DNA from: Verrucomicrobiota bacterium
GTDB lineage: Bacteria; Verrucomicrobiota; Verrucomicrobiia; Chthoniobacterales; UBA10450
DNA length: 10,209 bases
Reading direction: 5' to 3'
NCBI GenBank assembly: GCA_003219945.1
Contig: QHQV01000272.1
Location: forward strand, 1-10,209
Below, piece by piece: positions 6,778 through 10,209 of this stretch. The notes beneath the pieces were generated by a model, which did not search any database, was not told where the DNA came from, and worked only from the letters and a program-made list of their open reading frames with translations. How positions within the stretch are numbered: position 1 is the first letter of the stretch; every line of letters begins with the position of its first letter. Both the position numbers and the translations under genes were made by a program.

Positions 6778-7929
6778 ATGATTTTCACGAACGCGCGTTT
6801 GATCTTTCCCGACGGAATCTGCGACGGATTTGAAATTGTCGTGCAAGAAGGAAAAATCGCCGCGATCCGCGACCGATCCTTGGCGCACCGGAAAGACGAG
6901 GTCATTGATCTCAATGGAAATTATCTTGCGCCCGGTTTTATCGATCTTCATGTACACGGCGCGCTGGGCCGCGACACGATGGAAGCATCGGCTGAAGCGT
7001 TTCGCGCTATTTGCGATTTTCACGCGAGTGGCGGCACGACATCGCTTTTGCTCACGACAGCGACAGCGCCTCTCGACGAAATCGTCAAAGTTTTGCAAGC
7101 GGTTCGGGATTGTCGACAAGCGATCAGACCGATTGTCGGTGTTCATGTCGAAGGGCCGTTCATTTCGAAGGCGAAAGCCGGAGCACAGCGCGCCGAGTTC
7201 ATTCAGGACCCATCACCGGCTGCTGTACGGCAGTTGCTCGAACACGCGGATGTGCTGAAGCGTGTAACGATCGCGGCTGAACTGCCTGGAGCTCTTGAAG
7301 CAATCGAACTGTTCCGTGCGCGTGGGATCAGCGTGAGCGGCGGACATACCGATGCCTGGGATGAAGAGGCCCGGGCGGCATTCGATCGCGGTATGCGCAG
7401 TGTGACGCACACATTTAACTGCATGTCGACCGCGCGCCGTCGCGGCGTTTATCGGGTGGCCGGTTTGCTCGAGTTTGCATTGACCGAACCAGACATCAGT
7501 TGTGAACTGATCGCCGACAGTCATCACGTTTCACCCACGCTCATGAAAATGTTGTATTCCGCGAAAGGCCCGCACGGAATCTGCCTGGTCACTGATGCAA
7601 TCGCTGGTGCCGGATTGCCGGAAAGATCGCAGTTTGCGCTCTTTGGCAAGGATTGCATCGTGGAAAACGGAGTCTGTCTCTTGGTTGATCATTCAGCGCT
7701 CGCGGGCAGCGCCGCGCGTATGATCGACCTGGTGCGCATGATGGTGCGCGAGGTGAATGTTCCGTTAAATGAAGCCATCGCGATGGCGACGGAAAACCCC
7801 GCGCGCGCTATCGGTCTCAACACGAAAGGTCGTCTTAGCGTCGGAGCGGACGCCGATTTGGTTGTTCTCTCGCCGCAGTTAGATGTAGTGCGAACGTTCT
7901 GCAGCGGTGAGGTAATGTCGTCGCAGTAA
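6778..7929 (+). CDS. nagA: N-acetylglucosamine-6-phosphate deacetylase
   Basis: A cytosolic amidohydrolase that removes acetate from GlcNAc-6-phosphate to give glucosamine-6-phosphate, feeding amino sugars from peptidoglycan or chitin into glycolysis or wall synthesis. With the start at 6778 (383 aa), metal and catalytic residues fall at family positions: FIDLHVHG (H58/H60), GVHVEGPF (E125), SGGHTDAWDE (H190), VTHTFN (H211), ADSHHVS (H249/H250) and the general base in LVTDAIAGAG (D273). The end ENPARAIGLNTKGRLSVGADADLVVL is the classic C-terminal barrel/beta module. I prefer ATG 6778 because the family begins directly with the MIFTNARL strand. An in-frame ATG at 6751 would add nine residues (an in-frame TGA lies at 6736). 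No nagB or sugar transporter is adjacent. The last codons and stop lie inside the flanking inverted-repeat element. Confidence 0.92.
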   Translation: MIFTNARLIFPDGICDGFEIVVQEGKIAAIRDRSLAHRKDEVIDLNGNYLAPGFIDLHVHGALGRDTMEASAEAFRAICDFHASGGTTSLLLTTATAPLDEIVKVLQAVRDCRQAIRPIVGVHVEGPFISKAKAGAQRAEFIQDPSPAAVRQLLEHADVLKRVTIAAELPGALEAIELFRARGISVSGGHTDAWDEEARAAFDRGMRSVTHTFNCMSTARRRGVYRVAGLLEFALTEPDISCELIADSHHVSPTLMKMLYSAKGPHGICLVTDAIAGAGLPERSQFALFGKDCIVENGVCLLVDHSALAGSAARMIDLVRMMVREVNVPLNEAIAMATENPARAIGLNTKGRLSVGADADLVVLSPQLDVVRTFCSGEVMSSQ

Positions 7930-8070
7930 CACCGTGGCTTCAGCCCGGTGAACGAGAAGCGCATAGCAAACGCGAACCGTTTCAATGGTTTCTAAATGTA
8001 AGCCGTTAACACAGCTCAACTCAGGTACTGCCTAACAGACCGGGCTAAAGCCACGGTGTTACTGCTACGA
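7918..8070. repeat. REPIN/BIME-like element: two inverted REP-type hairpins
   Basis: Two 32-bp arms, 7918-7949 and 8039-8070, are reverse complements at 30 of 32 positions and enclose an 89-bp core. Each arm also folds on itself. The left one forms 8 bp with a bulged T7935 and loop TTCA (7930-7938 with 7943-7950). The right one forms 7 bp with a bulged A8053 and loop TAAA (8039-8045 with 8050-8057). A short imperfect palindrome present twice head to head is the layout of REP doublets (REPIN, BIME), which RAYT transposases of the IS200-related type mobilise. GTAA precedes each palindrome where REPs carry a tetranucleotide head. The element fills the space between the convergent nagA and glycosyltransferase genes. 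There is no T-run, so an intrinsic terminator is not directly supported. No RAYT gene is in the window. Confidence 0.75.
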
Positions 8071-8071
8071 G

Positions 8072-9160
8072 TCATAGCGACATCAAAAATTCCGCCATGT
8101 CGAGCGCTGCACGTGGGCGGCTCAGCTTGCTGATGTTGCCAGCCCACTCGCACCATTGTTTTGCCCCGTCATCGAACGCGCGCTGTACCTGCGCGGCCAC
8201 TTCTCGTGGCGACTGGACAATCACACCTGAATTCGTTTCGACGATCAGCCGGGCATTGCCTTCCTCCTGGCCGGCAACGACGTGGTTGATAATCATAGGA
8301 CATTTTGCAGCAATGGTTTCCTGCACTGTTGCGCCACCGGCTTTGCCAATCAGCAGATGGTTCTCATGCATCATGCGGGGAAGTTCGTCCGTCCAGCCAA
8401 CGACCTTTATTGAGTGACCATCTGCGGCCGCGTCAATATCAGCCCGGAGCTCATCAGCGCGGCCGATCGTGACGGTAAGATCGAGGTCCAGTTTCGAGAG
8501 CATACGCACCAGTTCCGCCGCGCCACGTTTGGCTGCATGAATCATATACAAAACCCGCCGACTGGAATTCGTGGAAGGCAATGGCCGATCTTCAGCAAAG
8601 TCTGCAAACTTCGGGCTGACCGGAAATCCAAATATCCTGATTTTTTCGGGCTCGACGCCGCCGCTTCGTAGCACGCTCGCGCTTTGCTCGTTTGCAACGA
8701 CGAAATAATCGGCCGGGCTCCGATACCAGGATGCGTTGATAGTGATCGAGTCGGTGACAACCACCACGCATTTGCAGGCTCTCTCGGCTCCCAAAATTTC
8801 CTGGAGCACATTGGCGTAAGCCGGAAAAGAGCAGACGACGATGTCCGGCTGAAAACGGTCGAGCACGGGAGCAAACTGCGCCTTCAGCCGAGTCAGTCGC
8901 CGAAACTCGGTGTTGTAATCTGTCTTGCGATCCAGCCACCGATAAACGAGTCCCCAGGCGCGTGGCGCAGAATTCACCAGCGCCAGATAGCTTCGGCGCA
9001 CCAGTTCGTTGAGTCGCCCGTACGCTTCGGCAAACAGATCCCGCAATTCCACTGTAGTCTGGTCCGAAGCGATGCGAGCCAGCCCATCGCGCACTCCTCT
9101 TGCCGCGCTGTTGTGACCTTCTCCGAAACCGGCGGTCAGTATCAATATTTTCTTCTTCAT
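8072..9160 (-). CDS. GT28-family glycosyltransferase, MGDG synthase/UgtP-like
   Basis: A 362-residue membrane-associated glycosyltransferase with two Rossmann lobes (GT-B fold). The N-terminal lobe has the MGDG-synthase-type loop TAGFGEGHNSAARG (9-22), with the His (H16) that binds acceptor or sugar nucleotide in diacylglycerol glucosyl/galactosyltransferases. VVVVTDSITINASWY (132-145) matches the family's TD motif region. The C-terminal lobe has the nucleotide-sugar site KAGGATVQETIA (273-284) followed by GQEEGNA (297-303), as in UgtP and MurG relatives. The likely role is transfer of glucose or galactose from a UDP-sugar to diacylglycerol, making membrane glycolipids; the donor cannot be read from sequence. 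No signal peptide is seen, consistent with peripheral binding at the inner leaflet. The ATG at 9160 begins right at the first strand (MKKKILILTAGFGEGH). Divergent from the yihY-family gene. Confidence 0.88.
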   Translation of the reverse strand: MKKKILILTAGFGEGHNSAARGVRDGLARIASDQTTVELRDLFAEAYGRLNELVRRSYLALVNSAPRAWGLVYRWLDRKTDYNTEFRRLTRLKAQFAPVLDRFQPDIVVCSFPAYANVLQEILGAERACKCVVVVTDSITINASWYRSPADYFVVANEQSASVLRSGGVEPEKIRIFGFPVSPKFADFAEDRPLPSTNSSRRVLYMIHAAKRGAAELVRMLSKLDLDLTVTIGRADELRADIDAAADGHSIKVVGWTDELPRMMHENHLLIGKAGGATVQETIAAKCPMIINHVVAGQEEGNARLIVETNSGVIVQSPREVAAQVQRAFDDGAKQWCEWAGNISKLSRPRAALDMAEFLMSL

Positions 9161-9273
9161 CAGTCTTTAGGCGACCCGGACTACGATCAAGGCCAGAAGC
9201 AGATGGAGGTCACTCGCGAAAGCATTCGGACTTTAATGGATATTTGTGGCACGCAAAGTAAACTCCTGCCGAG
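9161..9273. promoter_or_regulatory. Divergent glycosyltransferase/yihY intergenic region
   Basis: This 113-bp stretch separates two divergent start codons and should hold promoters for both genes. It is somewhat AT-richer near the yihY side (about 9230-9265), but I cannot assign a confident -35/-10 pair, operator or riboswitch. Nothing else is visible in it. Confidence 0.3.
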
Positions 9274-10170
9274 ATGAAATATCTCAGATTCATTTGGAGC
9301 GTTGCGCGCCGGCTGGTTTGGGAAACGGTAATGGATAACACGACTGGGCTGGCCGCGCAGATGGCTTATCTCCTTCTTTTCGCGCTGGCTCCTGGCACAC
9401 TATTTTTCTGGCATCTGCTGGGCCTCTTCGGCACTGATCCTACCAAGTTGCATCGGATGTATCTTCTCTTGGAGAGCTTCATGCCGCCGGATCCAAAAGT
9501 GCACGACATTCTGGATTCTGCCATCGCGAGCGTCGTGGTAACAGGCACGAGCGGACTGCTCGCGAACGCCGGGATCATCCTTGGAATCTATTTCGGGACG
9601 ATTTTCATCGCCACGGTTTCACGCTCGCTCAGCCAGATGCACGGCGTCCGGGAAGATCGTCATTGGTGGTCCAAATACATCATTTCATTTTTCATGCTTT
9701 TCTGGTTTGGCATTGTGATCGTGTTTAGCTTCAACGCCGTCGTTTTCGGCGAAAAGCTGGCCGGCATCGCAGAGGTAAATTGGCAACTCTCATTCCCGCT
9801 CCAGGCGTGGATCGCCAGGTTGAATCTGCCGCTGACCGGCGTGGCGCTGGTCGGGCTCGCGCTTGCGCTTTACCTTCTCACGCCGGAAAACTATTTGACC
9901 CTTCGTCAGGCGCTGCCGGGTGCAATTTTCTTTGCGGTTGGCTGGATCATCGCGACCAAACTTTTCCAGCTCTACGTGGCACGATATGATCGCTACAATC
10001 CCACCTATCTCGCGCTAGCATCAATCATCGTGCTGCTCACGTGGATGTATCTCACTTGTCTGCTGCTGTTGCTCGGAGGCAAATTGAACGCCATTATCCG
10101 GCGTCAACGCGAGAAAATGCGCCGCGCAGCCGAGCCTCTTGCGCCTGCGGCTGCGACGCCACTCGCCTGA
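9274..10170 (+). CDS. YihY/BrkB (UPF0761) family inner-membrane protein
   Basis: A 298-residue membrane protein with about six hydrophobic segments, the normal size and layout for the YihY/virulence-factor-BrkB family. Family landmarks are LAAQMAYLLLFALAPG in the first helix (26-41), a polar loop then long helices in the middle, YLLTPENYLTLRQALPGAIF before the fifth helix, and the C-terminal block RYDRYNPTYLALASIIVLLTWMYL...LLGGKLNA. It is often mis-annotated as ribonuclease BN; the molecular role is not settled, with envelope or lipid-transport roles proposed for relatives. The C-terminal tail (basic, then Pro/Ala-rich) is cytosolic. The ATG at 9274 is preceded by a short GAG. It pairs divergently with a glycolipid-type glycosyltransferase, which fits, but does not prove, a membrane-lipid context. 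After the stop, the last 39 bp of the window show nothing recognisable. Confidence 0.9.
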   Translation: MKYLRFIWSVARRLVWETVMDNTTGLAAQMAYLLLFALAPGTLFFWHLLGLFGTDPTKLHRMYLLLESFMPPDPKVHDILDSAIASVVVTGTSGLLANAGIILGIYFGTIFIATVSRSLSQMHGVREDRHWWSKYIISFFMLFWFGIVIVFSFNAVVFGEKLAGIAEVNWQLSFPLQAWIARLNLPLTGVALVGLALALYLLTPENYLTLRQALPGAIFFAVGWIIATKLFQLYVARYDRYNPTYLALASIIVLLTWMYLTCLLLLLGGKLNAIIRRQREKMRRAAEPLAPAAATPLA

Positions 10171-10209
10171 TAAAAGTTAGACGGTCAGAACGGTGAAACG
10201 GCGCAGTCC

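Noticed and set aside
6493-7146. 217-codon - strand reading frame spanning the halogenase start and 5' half of nagA
   Set aside because: It covers two solid genes (one antisense, one same-strand out of frame) and is rich in Arg/Ser as expected for an out-of-frame shadow.
8039-8070. Right arm of the inverted repeat as a rho-independent terminator
   Set aside because: No T-run follows on either strand, and the symmetric two-arm layout is better explained by a REP doublet.
8684-9277. 197-codon + strand reading frame opposite the glycosyltransferase, touching the yihY start
   Set aside because: It lies antisense to the well-conserved N-terminal lobe of the glycosyltransferase and its translation shows no domain-like pattern; a shadow of the real gene.

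Overview
The window reads as chromosomal DNA of a free-living, moderately GC-rich Gram-negative bacterium. A soil-type Verrucomicrobiota lineage near Chthoniobacterales / Udaeobacter is my best guess. The guess rests on the style of the FlgO-like/TPR protein at the left edge, on a prepilin peptidase with a long insert before its second catalytic aspartate, and on weak Shine-Dalgarno signals. It is an inference from family memory, not from a search. Every gene except the edge-truncated first one looks intact. I see no tRNA, rRNA, CRISPR array, transposase or phage gene.

Left part (3-5250, all + strand). The 3' part of a FlgO-like/TPR protein is followed by a dihydroneopterin aldolase (folB-like). 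A 121-bp spacer with three stem-loops comes next. Then follow four closely spaced genes that look like an operon: a Nudix hydrolase of the ADP-ribose pyrophosphatase type, tatC, a prepilin peptidase starting 4 bp after the tatC stop, and an unrecognised small protein with a tryptophan/glycine-rich domain. The unknown gene runs tail to tail into the next gene with a 196-bp overlap.

Middle (5055-7929). A flavin-dependent halogenase-like monooxygenase on the - strand diverges from an N-acetylglucosamine-6-phosphate deacetylase (nagA) on the + strand.

Between nagA and the next convergent gene is the most striking non-coding structure: two 32-bp inverted arms (30/32 matching) around a core of about 90 bp. 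Each arm is itself an imperfect hairpin. This is the architecture of a REPIN/BIME-type element, and its outer ends reach into the last codons of nagA and to 1 bp from the neighbouring stop codon.

Right part (8072-10170). A GT28-type glycosyltransferase related to diacylglycerol/MGDG glycosyltransferases (- strand) diverges from a YihY/BrkB-family membrane protein (+ strand). Both point to envelope lipid or membrane work.

No single dedicated biosynthetic system is visible. The genes are mostly housekeeping or envelope functions (folate, nucleotide clean-up, protein export, pilin processing, amino-sugar recycling, glycolipids) plus one possible specialised-metabolism enzyme. The items best worth a second look are the REPIN-like element, the insert in the prepilin peptidase, the unknown domain protein with its convergent overlap, and the three-hairpin spacer.
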